DNA from: Liriodendron chinense
Taxonomy: Eukaryota; Streptophyta; Magnoliopsida; Magnoliales; Magnoliaceae
Reading direction: 5' to 3'
NCBI GenBank assembly: GCA_003013855.2
Contig: ML058507.1
Location: 2,294,001-2,358,000 of the forward strand
DNA: 64,000 nt
Part shown: in pieces, positions 45,486 to 56,590 of the stretch
Numbering within the stretch: position 1 is the first letter of the stretch
Layout of the letters: each line of letters opens with the position of its first letter
Translations under genes and position numbers: made by a program
The notes under the pieces: model-generated
Databases searched by the model: none
What the model saw: only the letters and a program-made list of their open reading frames with translations
Told to the model about the DNA's origin: nothing

Positions 45486-46010
45486 TATTATTGAAGGCAA
45501 ACTCGACTTATGACAGTGCTAAGTCCCATTGCTTTGGCTTATCTCCGGAGATACATCAAATAAGGTTTTCCAAGGTACGATTCACTACTTCAGTCTGCTC
45601 ATCTATCTGCTGGTGGTATGCGCTACTGAACTGAAGTCGTGTATCAAATCGACTCCACAAAGTTCGTCAAAAGTGGCTTACAAACTTCGTGTCCCTATCG
45701 GAGGTGATGATCTTGAGAATACTGTGTAGTCGCACGATTTCTCGAAAGAAGAGATTGGCTACACCCGTTGCATCATATGTCTTCTTGCAAGGAATAAAGT
45801 GAGACATTTTGGAGAACCTGTTTACCACCACGAACATAGAGTCCATGTCACGTTGTGTCCGTGGGAGACCTAGGACAAAATCCATGGAGATATCCTCCCA
45901 AGGGCCTTCCAGTACGGGCAATGGAGTGTAGAGGCCTAGTGGTTTGTGCATGTCCCTTGGAGGATTGGCAAATGTAGCATCGCTGAACCATCCGACCGAT
46001 GTCACGGCCT
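45486..46010 (-). pseudogene. gypsy integrase core
   Basis: The minus strand reads WEDISMDFVLGLPRTQ, MFVVVNRFSKMSHFIPCKK, ANLFFREIVRLH and ITSDRDTKFVSHF. These include the first two acidic positions of the DDE catalytic triad (DFV and SDRD). The zinc-finger part and remaining core are in other frames. Confidence 0.9.
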
Positions 46011-46840
46011 AGATGAGGCCAATAATATCATTCTTCGACTAAAGCCTTCGTCTTGTCTCGATCCAAGTGACCTCCGAGTCCACCCCCGTGCAACTCAAGA
46101 ATGACTTTCTCCCGGAGGGAGCATTGCGGAATACAAAGTCGGTTTTCATAGAAAAGAAAACCGTCTTAGATGAGGAAATCACTCGGTCTACCTTCCTTGC
46201 TCGTCAACCATATGTCCTTGAATTAATCGTCTTCAGCATAGAGCTCCTTGAGACAGTCAAATCCAACAACTTTCGTACTCATAATGACAAGAAGATCGAC
46301 ACGGCGGCTTAAAGCGTCTACAACCTTATTTTGTTGTCCGGACTTATGCTTCAAAACAAATTGAACTCCTGTAAAAATGAAATCCACCTGGCATGTACAC
46401 GGCTAACATTAGTTTGGCTATTAATAAATTTCAAGGCTTAGTGATCAGTAAAAAGAAAAAACTCCCTCTGAATGAGGTAGTGTCGCCAATTACAAAGGGC
46501 CTGTACCACCGTGTACAGCTCTATTTCATATGTGGACCACATCTTGCGGGCCTCACTGAGTTTCTCACTGTAGAAGGCTACGGGCTTGCCTTCTTAAGAT
46601 AAAATCAGTGCAAATACCCACATAAGATGCATCGCAGTCCACTTCAAAGACTTTGTCGAAGCTGAGCAAAACAAGAACCGATGTGGATGATAATTTATGC
46701 TTGATTTCTACAAAGCTACGATCAGCTTCTTCTGTCCACTGAAATGGTCCTTTCTTCGTGCAGTCGGTGATTGGTGCTACGATCGTATTGAAATTTCTGA
46801 CAAAGCGGCGATAAAACGTGGAAAACTGTGAACTTCATGG
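46011..46840 (-). pseudogene. gypsy RNase H and integrase zinc-binding region
   Basis: Between the integrase core and the nested element the minus strand carries decayed RNase H blocks (YCDASYVGICTDFILR-like near 46600, then HYLIQREFFLFTDH-like near 46470). Several stops are present. It rejoins reverse transcriptase across the insertion at 46846-52385. Confidence 0.7.
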
Positions 46841-46845
46841 ATATT

Positions 46846-48080
46846 TGTTAAGCCATGAATATTACATATTCTAACCCCTTTTCATCATCACATTATGCAT
46901 GGTTTTCATGTTTAAAGACTAATCTAATACATTTTTTGTGATTGTAGGAATGAGAGGGAGACTTCACCAATTCATGGTTAAAAGAGTCACTTTGTATGCA
47001 TTGAAGATCAATAGAACAAGTGCCAAAAGGTGGAGGAAAGAAGAAGAAAGAAAGAGAAGAGAAAAAGAAGAAAATATGGAAAAATATCTCTAAGACCTGT
47101 CCCAAGACTGGTCGTCAGATAGGTCTCCAGACAGGTCTACACTAGTCCAGAAATATAAATCTTGCTGGATTGTTTTTGTGTTTCTCTGACCGGTCGCCGG
47201 ACAGGTCTAAGGTGCTTTAGAAACTTCGATTTTCAATTCCAAGTTTCCAAATTGTGGAAAGACTTCACGTTTTCTCAAAGTTTCCAAGTCGGTGCAGGAT
47301 TTCTCTTATAAAAGGCCACCTCCACTCTCTTCCTAAGACATCTAGCAACGTGGGGAGCAAAGAGATCAAGACCTAGGAGGCTTCCTAGCCTCCTGCAACT
47401 AGTTTTCTTCTTCTTCTAGTTCTAGTTTCTAATTTTTTATACTTTCTTCTAGTTAACCTCTTAGCTAGAGCTAAAAGGTGAAGTTTGTAGTTTGTTTCAT
47501 TGCTTTAATTCGTTTCTTCAAGTATCCTTTACTTTAATTATGAATTTTCAAGTTCTAGTTTGAATAAAGTTGGTATTTTTAGAAGTTTATGAGAGTTCAT
47601 GTACTCTAGACATGGATTCCTTGCAATTCTCTAAGATTACCATGTTTGCTTGATTAGATTGGAATTGTGGTAACCCTTGAGCATTCTATAGTCTCTAGGC
47701 ATGGCTATTACTCCGAAGGTTACAGATTTGAATGCTATGTGCTTCATTAGAACTAGAAATCTGATTTTCAGATTTAAGTGGGACTGTTTGTGATTGAATG
47801 TTATATCCTCCAATTAGATGAGAGATTGGACTTTGATTCTAATTGTGTTGTGCTTGGATGAATGGATTAGCATTGGACTACTACAAGTAGATCCTTGATA
47901 CTCTAGTTCTTCTTATTTTCAGATTTTTTTTATTTTATGTTAAAAAATTATTTTCCCAAACTTCTTAGATTCTAGTTATTAGAGTAGTTGAAATTGTTTA
48001 CCTCTTTCCCTGTGGATCAACCTCGGTCTTACCGAGAATTATTACTACATTGCAGCCTTTCACTTGAGGTGAAGCGAACA
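46846..48080 (+). repeat. 5' LTR of the non-autonomous element
   Basis: Contains GACCGGTC-derived motifs at 47092-47212, a variant core at about 47157-47172, a TTATAAAAGG box near 47306 and the GGTCTTACCGAGAATTATTACTAC end block shared, in either orientation, with all LTRs of the family. Confidence 0.92.
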
Positions 48081-48089
48081 AGTTTTTGT

Positions 48090-48108
48090 CACTATTACCG
48101 GGGAAAAG
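48090..48108 (+). other. decayed primer binding site (tRNA-Asp)
   Basis: Reads TGTCACTATTACCGGGGA, 13 of 18 positions matching the tRNA-Asp complement. Four of the five differences are C-to-T or G-to-A, as expected from decay of methylated cytosine. Confidence 0.7.
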
Positions 48109-48340
48109 GTTAAATGGTTTTAATTGTTCTAGTAGCTATAGAGTAGTTTTAGTTAGGTAGGATTTTCAATTTTTCTAGAAGTAGGTTTTCTGACTTTTTT
48201 TAGATTGCTAACAATTTTTTTTTTTAATTTTGTAGGACATTGTTGCTGACATAGTCTCATCTTTTAGGTAACATCTCTCCATCTCCCTTCATTTTATTTT
48301 TCCTAGATTAGGGTAGTTTTCAATTCCTTAAAATTTCATC

Positions 48341-49824
48341 ATGCATGATTGGACGAATGGTGCACACAAGTACCTTTTGGAGGATGAGACATCGGATTGG
48401 GGAACCCAAACTTATTATGATTGGAATCCCTCGAAGCATGAGTATTTTTCTGAGATTCAAAGAACCTCCACTACCCCCCACGTAAGACGATGCATGATTA
48501 CATTAATGAAAGCAATACACATATTGAGACACGAAGTAAGACGATAGGGGAGTACCGGAATGAAGCAAAATCAAATAATGATCAATCGAGAAAAATATTA
48601 CGTGATTACCGAATTGAAAATAACATGAATGTTCCACCGAGTATGGTAGGAGGTGTGCAACAACATAAGTAACAGGTGAATAGTGGCCAACCGATTAAGA
48701 CAATGCATGATCACTTGTATGGATATGCCTATCAACCATCATATAACTCTTCATCCTACAATGCGTATGATCTAAATTGGGAAAACCATCATTCTCCTTG
48801 TTCAAGAGAAGAACCAACCGTGGTTATTAACAATCACCCTAAAACACCTTCCTCTTGTGATGACATGTATACACAAATACTTGAGGAAATATGGAAAGAG
48901 TATGTAGATAAACAATCAAATCAAGCTTACTTACCATCTTGTGAAGACGTTAAGCTCGAATTTGGGGGCATCAAATCAATCTCTTCTAATGAGAAGGACG
49001 GGGTTATCCAAGTCCCACCTTCTTCGGATTTAATGAATAGATTTTTAGAGGAGATTGATCTCGATGATCCCAATGTCATCATCAATTATGGTGAGTCCGC
49101 TATCTCTTTTGAATGTTTTAAACTTAATGATGAAGAGATTTCAATGACGGTTGATGAAACCAAGGAATCCATAAAATTTGAAAGTGATAGTGGGGTTATT
49201 TACAATGAAGGTTCGGTGGATGCTTATGAACCTATGATTTCTTTTTCCTAAGAGCATAATGAATATGAGTCTCTAGAGGATATGCATGCTAAAGAGATAG
49301 CCGAAGTCGATCTTTTTGAGTCCTTCCACCAGCAACACATGAGAAATTCTATTGTGGAAGACCTCCCTTTGACTGAAAATTTTATTTCTTTGGATGATGG
49401 GGTGGCACAATCTGAAATTTCAAAAGATCAACCAATGCTAAATGATATGCTTACCATTAAATCTGAAGAAATTTTCTTAGAAGACATTCTCTCTATAGAG
49501 GAGGAATTCCTTGCCATTGAAACTGAATTTCTTCAATCATTAAGGGAGGACAAAGAACCTTCATCCGACTATCTCAACTTCCTAGAGGAATGCTTGGCCC
49601 ACTCCAATGATCTTGAGGATAAGATGATTAAGGAGTTGAACATTTTGTTAGACACTATGTCGGTGCTTAAAGAACACCATTCCATTGATTTACACTCTTT
49701 ACCATTGCTTATGGAAGCACCGTATAATTTTGAAATTGTGGAGGAGACAACTTTAACTGAAGAATACACGATGAATGTCTCTACATCATCATGGGTTCTT
49801 CAGCCCATTGAGAATTCTGACTAG
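48341..49824 (+). pseudogene. acidic ORF of the non-autonomous element, broken by stops
   Basis: Plus-strand readings 48341-48547, 48490-48672, 48676-49251 and 49282-49824 look like one gene interrupted by frameshifts and a TAA at 49249. The first part is aromatic-rich and repeats an MHD(Y/W/H) word. The second half is strongly acidic and leucine-rich (DILSIEEEFLAIETEFLQSL, FLEECLAHSNDLEDKMIKEL). It lacks a zinc knuckle or gag core. The ECLAHSND block resembles the linker after protease in the element at 25000 (CLAHSNEE). It may be a diverged gag-linker protein; the function is unknown. Confidence 0.72.
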
Positions 49825-51137
49825 GAGTTTCCATTTTTAATCAACCACAACCCAGTCCAGAATTTGAAGAAATATCTTTTTGCTGCTCTTATCTCCTCTT
49901 ATCATGCATGTGGTGCACATAAATATTAGACTTCAATGAAGAAAAGCACCCATGTTTATTGTCGAGCAGGACTTTGGATGGTCCTCATGAGAAATTTATT
50001 GAAATTTATAAAGATCGTGCTCAAATTTTATCATGTAATTGATCGGACTAATCAAAGGTAGGTAGGTAGGTTAGGATCTATTTTTCTGCAATTAGGATTG
50101 AATAAGTCTCATCGAAACAATGGAAGATACTAGAATTGATCAACCTACTACCCCAGGTACTCTCATTCTCACTCTCCTTTATCTTATGTCATTACTCTCA
50201 TGTCATACTTATTGCATATCTATGAATCTACTAGCTTTTGTGACATTTCGAGCAATTATGTATTGAAATTTTTTTTATTTTTCTGAAAATTCAAAACTCT
50301 TTTAGAAAACCTTATTTCTATACATTCGAGATGATATAAGTATAAGAAAAGGAGATATGAAGTAAGTGATGTTGCAAGTCTTGAACTACTTTTAATATAA
50401 TGGCTTTATATGTGAATTCCCCTATTTATACGATTGATAGAAAATTTGAACACTTTTACACCTAGTTCACATTACACGATTTTCATGGTTTGAAAGGATT
50501 ATATAAATTTATGGATTGGCTAGACTTACATTTGAGGTGTTGAGGAACCAAGCCGGGGTACTTTGTCCATCCTTGTCCATAAAAAAAGAATGAAAGATAT
50601 GGATTTCTAAAAATCCTATCTAATATGTATAAAAAGGAAAGAAAGAAAGAAAATATGGGTATAATGGAAAATATGGTGAAAAGTTCCGAAAAGGGCTACC
50701 TATTACCAACCGGGGGATGGTCTACCCGTAACCAAATCCAGAAATGGGATGTAGTGTGAAAGCCGTCGGAAGGACGGTAAGGCAAATTCCTGTCATAGGC
50801 TTGTGTTGATCTGTACACCGTTAGATCTATAGTTTAGTTGATTTATGAAGAAGATAATCCCAAAAATTCATGAGATGAACACTCACTATGCACACTACCT
50901 TAAACGTGTTCAGATTCTTCTATTTATCAATTAATCAGTGGGGATCCTATATAAATACTTGTTATGTTTTGAGAGTTTAAGGTTTCAGTTTCTATCTCCT
51001 AGTTTCTCTAATTTTTGCACTTGTATGTCTTGGAAGCAATAGAAGCATATTTTCTAAAGGAGAGTTGGATTTTTTATAATTGAATCTTATTTCATGCATG
51101 TTTTGCTCGGGACTACCAAAAAGCTAGTTGGGGGGAG

Positions 51138-52385
51138 TGTTGAGCCATGAATATTATATATTCTAACCCCTTTTCATCATCACATTATGCATGATTTTCA
51201 TGCTTAAAGACTAATCTAATACATGTTTTTGTGATTATACGAATGAGAGGGAGACTTCACCAATTCATGATTAAAAGAGTCACTTTGTATGCATTGAAGA
51301 TCAATAAAACAAGTGCCAAAGGTGGAGGAAAGAAGAAGAAAGAAAGAGAAGAGAAAAAGAAGAAAATATGGAAAAATATCTCCAAGACTTTTTATAAGAC
51401 CGGTCGCCAGTCCCAAGACCAGTCGTCAGACAAGTCTACACTAGTCCAAAAATACGAATCTTGATGGACTGTTTTTGTGTTTCTCAGACCGGTCACCACA
51501 CCGGTCGCCAGATAGGTCTAAGGTGTTCTAGAAAATCCGATTTTTAATTTCAAGTTTCCAAATTGTGGAAGGACTCCATGTTTTCTCGAAGTTTCCAAGT
51601 TCATGCGGGATTTCTCTTATAAAAGGCCACCTCCACTCTCTTCCTAAGGCATCTAGTAACGTGGGGAGCAAAGAAATCAAGACCTAGGAGGCTTCCTAGC
51701 CTCCTACAACTAGTTTTCTTCTTCTTCTAGTTCTAGTTTCTAGTTTTTAATGATTCTTCTAGTTAACCTCTTAACTAGAGCTAAGAGTTGAAGTTTGTAA
51801 TTTGTTTCAATGCTTTAATTCATTTCTTCAAGTATCCTTTAATTATGGATTTTTAAGTTCTAGTTTGAATAAAGTTGGTATTTTTAGAAGTTTTATGAGA
51901 GTTCATATACTCCAAACATGGATTCCTTACAATTCTCTAAGATTACCATGTTTGCTTGATTAGATTCGAATTGTGATAACCCTTAAGCATGTCATAGTCT
52001 CTACGCATGGCTATTACTCCGAAGGCTACAGATTTGAATACTATGTGCTTCATTAGAACTAGAAATCTGATTTTCAGATTTAAGTGGGACTGTTTGTGCT
52101 TGAATATTATATCCTCCAATTAGATGAGAGATAGGACTTTGATTCTAATTGTGTTGTGCTTGGATGAATAGATTGGCATTGGACTACTACAAGTGGATCC
52201 TTGATGCTCTAGTTCTTCTTATTTTCAGATTTTTCTATTTTATGTTAAAAAAATTATTTTTTCAAACTTCTTAGATTTTAGTTATTAGAGTAGCTGGAAT
52301 TGTTTACCTCTATCCCTGTGGATCGACCTCGGTCTTACCGAGAATTATTACTACATCGCAGCCTTGCACTTGAGGCGAGCAAACA
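51138..52385 (+). repeat. 3' LTR of the non-autonomous element
   Basis: A 1248-bp partner of 46846-48080. Motifs lie at 51396-51516 and the variant core at about 51455-51471. Confidence 0.92.
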
Positions 52386-52390
52386 ATATT

Positions 52391-53160
52391 GGTGGGGGTA
52401 GGTCATTCACAGATGGCCCTCACTTTGTCTTCATCGACCCGAATGCCGGTGGATGATACTACGAATCCCAAGAACAACAGATGGTTCGTCATAAAGCCAC
52501 ATTTCTTTAAATTCAAATATAGCTTGTTTTCTTATAGCACTTGAAGGACTTGCCTGAGGTGATTAACATGCTCCGCTTCTCTCTGACTATATATCAATAT
52601 GTCGTCGAAGTACACCACGACGAACTTGCCTATTAATGGTTTCAGAACTTGATTCATGAGGCACATGAAAATACTCGGGGCATTAGATAGCCCAAATGGC
52701 ATCACCAACCATTCGTACAACCCATCTTTGGTTTTAAAAGTTGTTTTCCATTTGTTACCAGGGCAAATATGGATTTGATGATACCCGCTGCGTAAATCCA
52801 ACTTTAAAAACATTATATACCCTTCAAGCATATCCAGCATGTCATCGAGATGGGGAATAAGGAATCTGTATTTTATGGTGATTTTGTTAATAGTCATGCT
52901 ATCAACACACATACGCCAACTTCCATCCTTCTTCGGTGTTAATAGGGCTGGGACTGCACAAGGACTCATACTCTCCCTGAGTAGATCCTTGTTTAACAAT
53001 TCCTCCACCTGACCTTAGAGGATCTCGCATTCCTTTGGGCTCATTCGGTAATGTGGTCGATTGGGTAAACTAGCACCAGGGATAAAGTTGATGTGGTGCT
53101 TAATATTCCGCATCGGAGGTAGCCCGTGAGGAAGGCCTTCGGGCCAAATCTCTCAAAACT
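52391..53160 (-). pseudogene. gypsy reverse transcriptase
   Basis: 53008-52532 has SPCAVPALLTPKKDGSWRMC, YRFLIPHLDDMLDMLEG, LDLRSGYHQIHI, EWLVMPFGLSNAPSIFM and the catalytic VVYFDDILIYS. This is the best-preserved polymerase in the window. It is closely related to the truncated enzyme at 5314-5740. The end continues to 52391 and is cut by the element at 46846. Confidence 0.92.
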
Positions 53161-53760
53161 CATTCAACAATGGTCGTAGGGTTGGTGGAATATTTTATTC
53201 TTCTTGAACTTCTCCTTTAACCACTACGGCAAAGAACTTCTCCTTTAACCACTATGACAAAGACTTTGTCGGTCTCTTTGGATTCATTCGTAAATTCTCG
53301 CAAGGCGAGGAGGGAACTCCCCTCCACTGTAGAAGCTTCGGGTTGGCCCTCCGGCGCCCTAGGAGCTAGAACCCTCTTCCTCTCATCCTTAATGAACATG
53401 TAAGTGTTATCACGCCCACGATGGGTTGCATCTGGGTCCGATTGTCACCGACGACCGAGAAGTATATGGCATGCCTCCATGTTTACAACATCGCATAAGA
53501 TTTCATCCTTGTAGCTCCTACCAATTGAAAAAGAAATGAGACATTGTTCACTTACCTTAGTGTCTCCGACCTTCTTGATCCATCTAATGGAATACGGGGT
53601 TGGATGCTTTGTAGTTGGAAGACGGAGCTTGTCCACCATAACTTTGGACACTATGTTCTCGCTACTCTCCACCGTCGATGATCACATCACAAACTTTCCC
53701 ATTCACTGTGCAATGGGTGCGAAAGATGTTGTGGCACTGGGGGTGTACTTCTTACCATGG
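53161..53760 (-). pseudogene. gypsy aspartic protease region
   Basis: 53672-53445 has LRLPTTKHPTPYSIRWIKK and SIGRSYKDEILCDVVNMEACHILLG, matching the protease part at 5825-6214. A short local duplication (TTCTCCTTTAACCACTA at about 53210 and 53240) disturbs the linker. Confidence 0.82.
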
Positions 53761-53931
53761 TGTATAACATAATCACCTCACAACCAAGGATTCACCTCGG
53801 TCTTCAGATAACCATTCTGTCCCGTCTTCCTCTTTGTTGGCGACTTGATCGACTTCTTCTCCGATGGCATCTTCTCCCACATATTCTTCTTCGTGATCTC
53901 CCTCATTAGTGGCTAAATTGGTGGTGGGACG

Positions 53932-55061
53932 CTAAGGGCAAACATTGGATAAGTGACCCGGTTGGCCACAACGGAAGCAATTGCCAGGCCTAGGTCGAGC
54001 ATATGGGTTCGGGGCTCGGCTTGGGCCTGCTGTCATAGGGGCCGCCCTTTGTGGTCTAGGTGGACCACTTCCCATGTCGCGATTCGCAGTCGAAGGCAGT
54101 TGTGGGCGCCCACCAACTGGTTCTTTTCCTTTAGACATGGTCGTATCCTGTATGGGACCCGTCGTAGGTACTCGGGTCAACGGATAAGTTCGTGCAGGAA
54201 TTCGGGCGAGTTGTGTTTTAGCCCAGGTAGCCATTTGAGATGCATCCCCAATAGTCCAGATTGGAAGAAGATGGATTCGATCCTGGATTGCGGGTCATAG
54301 ACAACCAATGAACCTCGCGGTCTTCTGGATTCTGTCTCAGATAACTCGTTTCATACCGTCAATCAGTAGAACTCAATCTAATATTCAGCGACAGTCCTAG
54401 ACCCTTGTTTGCAATTTTGATATTGCTGGAACAATATCTGGTCATAGTCACTAGGTAAAAACCTAGATTTCAATAACCACTTCATCCTGGGCCAGGTTCG
54501 AATGGGTAACTTGTTCTGTCGGATACGGGAAGTTTGCAATTGTTCCCACCATACGGATGCACCGAATTTTTGCTTGTAGGTCACAAGCTTTACTTGTTTA
54601 TCTTCCGAAACACCCACGTAATCGAAAAATCTTTCAACTTCCGCGAGCCAATCAATGAACGCTTCAATACTTAATGAACCATTGAAAAAGGGAAGATTAC
54701 CTTTGCCTTGGAAGCCTCTGTATTGTGGTCCACACGTGCATTACCTTGTATGGCTTGTCGAACTGACGATGTCTTCAATGTCTTCGTCGTTGTGCTCCTC
54801 GTCATCATGTTCAGCTCTGTGGAGCGCCAATGGTGGTGCTCGACGAACTACAGGATTGTTCCATACTGCAATTGCTGGTTGAAGGTGCCTCGCCTTGGGC
54901 TTGGGGTTGGGGTAGAAGCAGGAAAATTCGATCAAGAGAAGCAATCATCCTCTCCATCTGTGTTCGATTTGCCTCTTGGAGATTTTTTATCTTCTCTGCT
55001 AGTAACTGAAACCCTTGATCAACTTCAGAGGGGCAGTTGTCGCGGCCATCGTTAGAAGTCA
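53932..55061 (-). pseudogene. gypsy gag with CCHC zinc knuckle
   Basis: The start codon is complementary to about 55059-55061. The N-terminal helical segment (QGFQLLAEKIKNLQEANR) is followed by the Retrotrans_gag core (KLVTYKQKFGASVWWEQL, RTWPRMKWLLKSRFLPSDYD) and, at 54234-53932, the zinc knuckle CFRCGQPGHLSNVCP. Frame breaks occur near 54640 and 54370. Nearly the same sequence as copy A at the left edge. Confidence 0.88.
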
Positions 55062-55082
55062 TCTTCCCGATGTTATTCCTCA

Positions 55083-55093
55083 CTCTGATACCA
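55083..55093 (-). other. primer binding site (tRNA-iMet), CRM-like element
   Basis: The minus strand reads TGGTATCAGAG three bases inside the 5' LTR. Confidence 0.87.
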
Positions 55094-55096
55094 ACT

Positions 55097-55768
55097 TGGC
55101 GCAGCGTAGACGGGTGAGGGATTGATTGTCGTCTCTCCACTCGGATAACTACTCTGAATCCACGGAGTTATCGGGAATCCTCAACCGATCTTCTTCGATC
55201 TCTCGAAGGATTGCTCAAATCCACAAGTAAAAAACCAAAACTCAAAGAGCGTTTTATAAAAGATGAATAATTATCGTTCTACCATGAATTAAAAGAGTAT
55301 TTAAAGGCTAAATTATGCAATAAAAACCCTAGATGCACAAAATTAAGAATCCTAAACGAATTAGGAAAGAAAATAACTTAAATTGGAAAGTTTCCACAAA
55401 ACTGCGCAATAGGATCGCGCATGGTCGGGCGCCCAGTCAGGACTGGTCGGGCGCCCAATGGAACTTAAAACTGTCCAGGGAGTTTGGATAGAAAATTTTC
55501 CAATTTCGGGTGCCCGGTCAGGGTTGGTCGAGCGCCCGATGATATGGTCGGGTGCCCGATGACCTGATGGTCGGGCGCCCAAATTCAAAAATTGGTCCAG
55601 TGACTCCCTGGAATAATCTGGCTCATGGTCGAGGCGCCCGGTGATGTACGGTCGGGTGCCCGGCTGGGTTGCAATTTTTTAATTTGGGCTGTCAATTTGT
55701 CGCTCCGCTTGGCCTCCTTCCGATTGTCCAATTTCTTCACATGATCTTCAATGACCCCCTCTACATCA
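55097..55768 (-). repeat. 5' LTR of the CRM-like element
   Basis: A 672-bp partner of 42458-43064. GGGCGCCC motifs lie at 55422-55665, the core at 55471-55485 and CTGCGCAAT at 55402-55410. Confidence 0.92.
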
Positions 55769-55880
55769 TAGCCCACATTGAAAATAATCTAATATTCCAT
55801 AAGAGTACTAAGGACATAGAAATTGGTTGTGATTTCATCCAAAAGAAGATTGCTTCTAAAGATATTACCACCGCATATGT
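55769..55880 (+). pseudogene. copia RNase H (second element), second part
   Basis: Reads HIENNLIFHKSTKDIEIGC then FIQKKIASKDITTAYV, the C-terminal RNase H block. It picks up where 42457 stopped and is broken again at 55881. Confidence 0.88.
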
Positions 55881-56057
55881 TTTTTTCCTTCTTCTTTTTT
55901 TCCTTTTTTGTTAAGAGACTTTTTTTTAACCAACTCAAAAGTTTTATTATCATCCCAAGGAGGGAAATTGTACATCTTTACAATGCAATTCAGGCAAGCC
56001 CGCCGTCCACAAAAGAGTCGGCCCAGCCTATCATATACCCTCTCACCCACAAGAGCA

Positions 56058-56095
<38 letters not shown>

Positions 56096-56236
56096 AAAAC
56101 ACTCCTCAGTCCTCACCCATTCACCTTCTTCCTCCTCAACGACCCCAGCCCAACACGATCCAAGCAGAGAGCTCCTCTGCAGGGAAGGGGAAGATCTGAA
56201 GCTGAGCTAAAAAGCCTCCTCACCTGGGCAGAGAGC
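55881..56236 (-). mobile_element. LINE-type tail insertion with CA microsatellite
   Basis: T-rich left end, CCTATCATATACCC tail signature at about 56027-56040 and an internal CA run (56062-56090). Flanked by ACCGCATATGT (55870-55880) and ACGGCGTATGT (56237-56247), a duplication with two changes. The copia codons for TAYVQSKS resume after it. Confidence 0.75.
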
Positions 56237-56310
56237 ACGGCGTATGTTCAATCTAAATCATAGATTGTAAATATTCTCAATAAGTCATTACTATACCTAC
56301 AATTTTCTCA
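56237..56310 (+). pseudogene. copia polyprotein end (second element)
   Basis: Reads TAYVQSKS, a stop, then IVNILNKSLL, a decayed form of the Q.ADIFTK.L end of copia polyproteins. No LTR follows. Confidence 0.72.
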
Positions 56311-56329
56311 ATGGAAACTCCCACCACTG

Positions 56330-56590
56330 AAACCTTACCAAAGCTCACCGTGTTGTTTATATGCCATCCAAACTGTCGATAAGGTTATTCCTACTAGAAT
56401 GAACTGAAAACACAAATATTAGCCTGATCCAAAACTTAAGCGGCCCCACAAAGGTTTTATCGTGGGCATTCAATTCAAGTGTTTCTTGTGGTGTGCTCGA
56501 CTTGTATTTTTTATCTGCTTCATTTGTTACTCATCTATTAAGATGAGCTGGCGATACTACTGGACGGAGTGAATGTCACATGGCAAGGCT
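56330..56590. repeat. decayed Mutator-type MITE-like core
   Basis: Shares with 3163-3682 the order CCATCCAA.CTG.TGATAAGG, GATCCAAAACTT and TCTGCTTCATTTGTTA. Ends not identified. Confidence 0.45.

Larger units (their letters stand above)
46846..52385 (+). mobile_element. non-autonomous Athila-related element with one unusual acidic ORF
   Basis: 5540 bp, flanked by ATATT (46841-46845 and 52386-52390). LTRs 46846-48080 (1235 bp) and 51138-52385 (1248 bp) share the TGTT...AACA ends and general sequence of the LTRs at 25000 and 38885. A decayed tRNA-Asp primer site follows the 5' LTR and a purine tract GTTGGGGGGAG precedes the 3' LTR. No polymerase, integrase or recognisable gag core is present. 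Confidence 0.92.
42458..55768 (-). mobile_element. full-length CRM-like Ty3/gypsy element, opened by two insertions
   Basis: Flanked by TAGCC (42453-42457 and 55769-55773) and inserted in the second copia element's RNase H. The minus-strand order is 5' LTR 55097-55768, iMet primer site, gag, protease, reverse transcriptase, RNase H, integrase and 3' LTR 42458-43064. Removing the solo LTR (43540-45480) and the element at 46846-52385 leaves about 5.8 kb. CRM affiliation is inferred from the polymerase and integrase motifs and from the last ORF running into the 3' LTR. Confidence 0.92.
38034..56310 (+). mobile_element. second Ty1/copia element, internally deleted, host of five insertions
   Basis: It starts with a 143-bp LTR and iMet primer site on the plus strand. 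Gag, protease and integrase are missing. Reverse transcriptase and RNase H pieces occur in the right order at 38710-38884, 40465-40889, 41084-41182, 42029-42457, 55769-55880 and 56237-56310, separated by clean insertions. Only about 1.9 kb of its own sequence remains. No 3' LTR was found. Confidence 0.82.

Noticed and set aside
54655..55055. Plus-strand readings opposite gypsy gag
   Set aside because: Antisense shadows of the gag gene.
928..55768. CRISPR-like array, because of repeated GC-rich words in LTRs
   Set aside because: Repeats are palindromic variants at irregular spacing inside plant LTRs; there are no uniform spacers and no cas genes.
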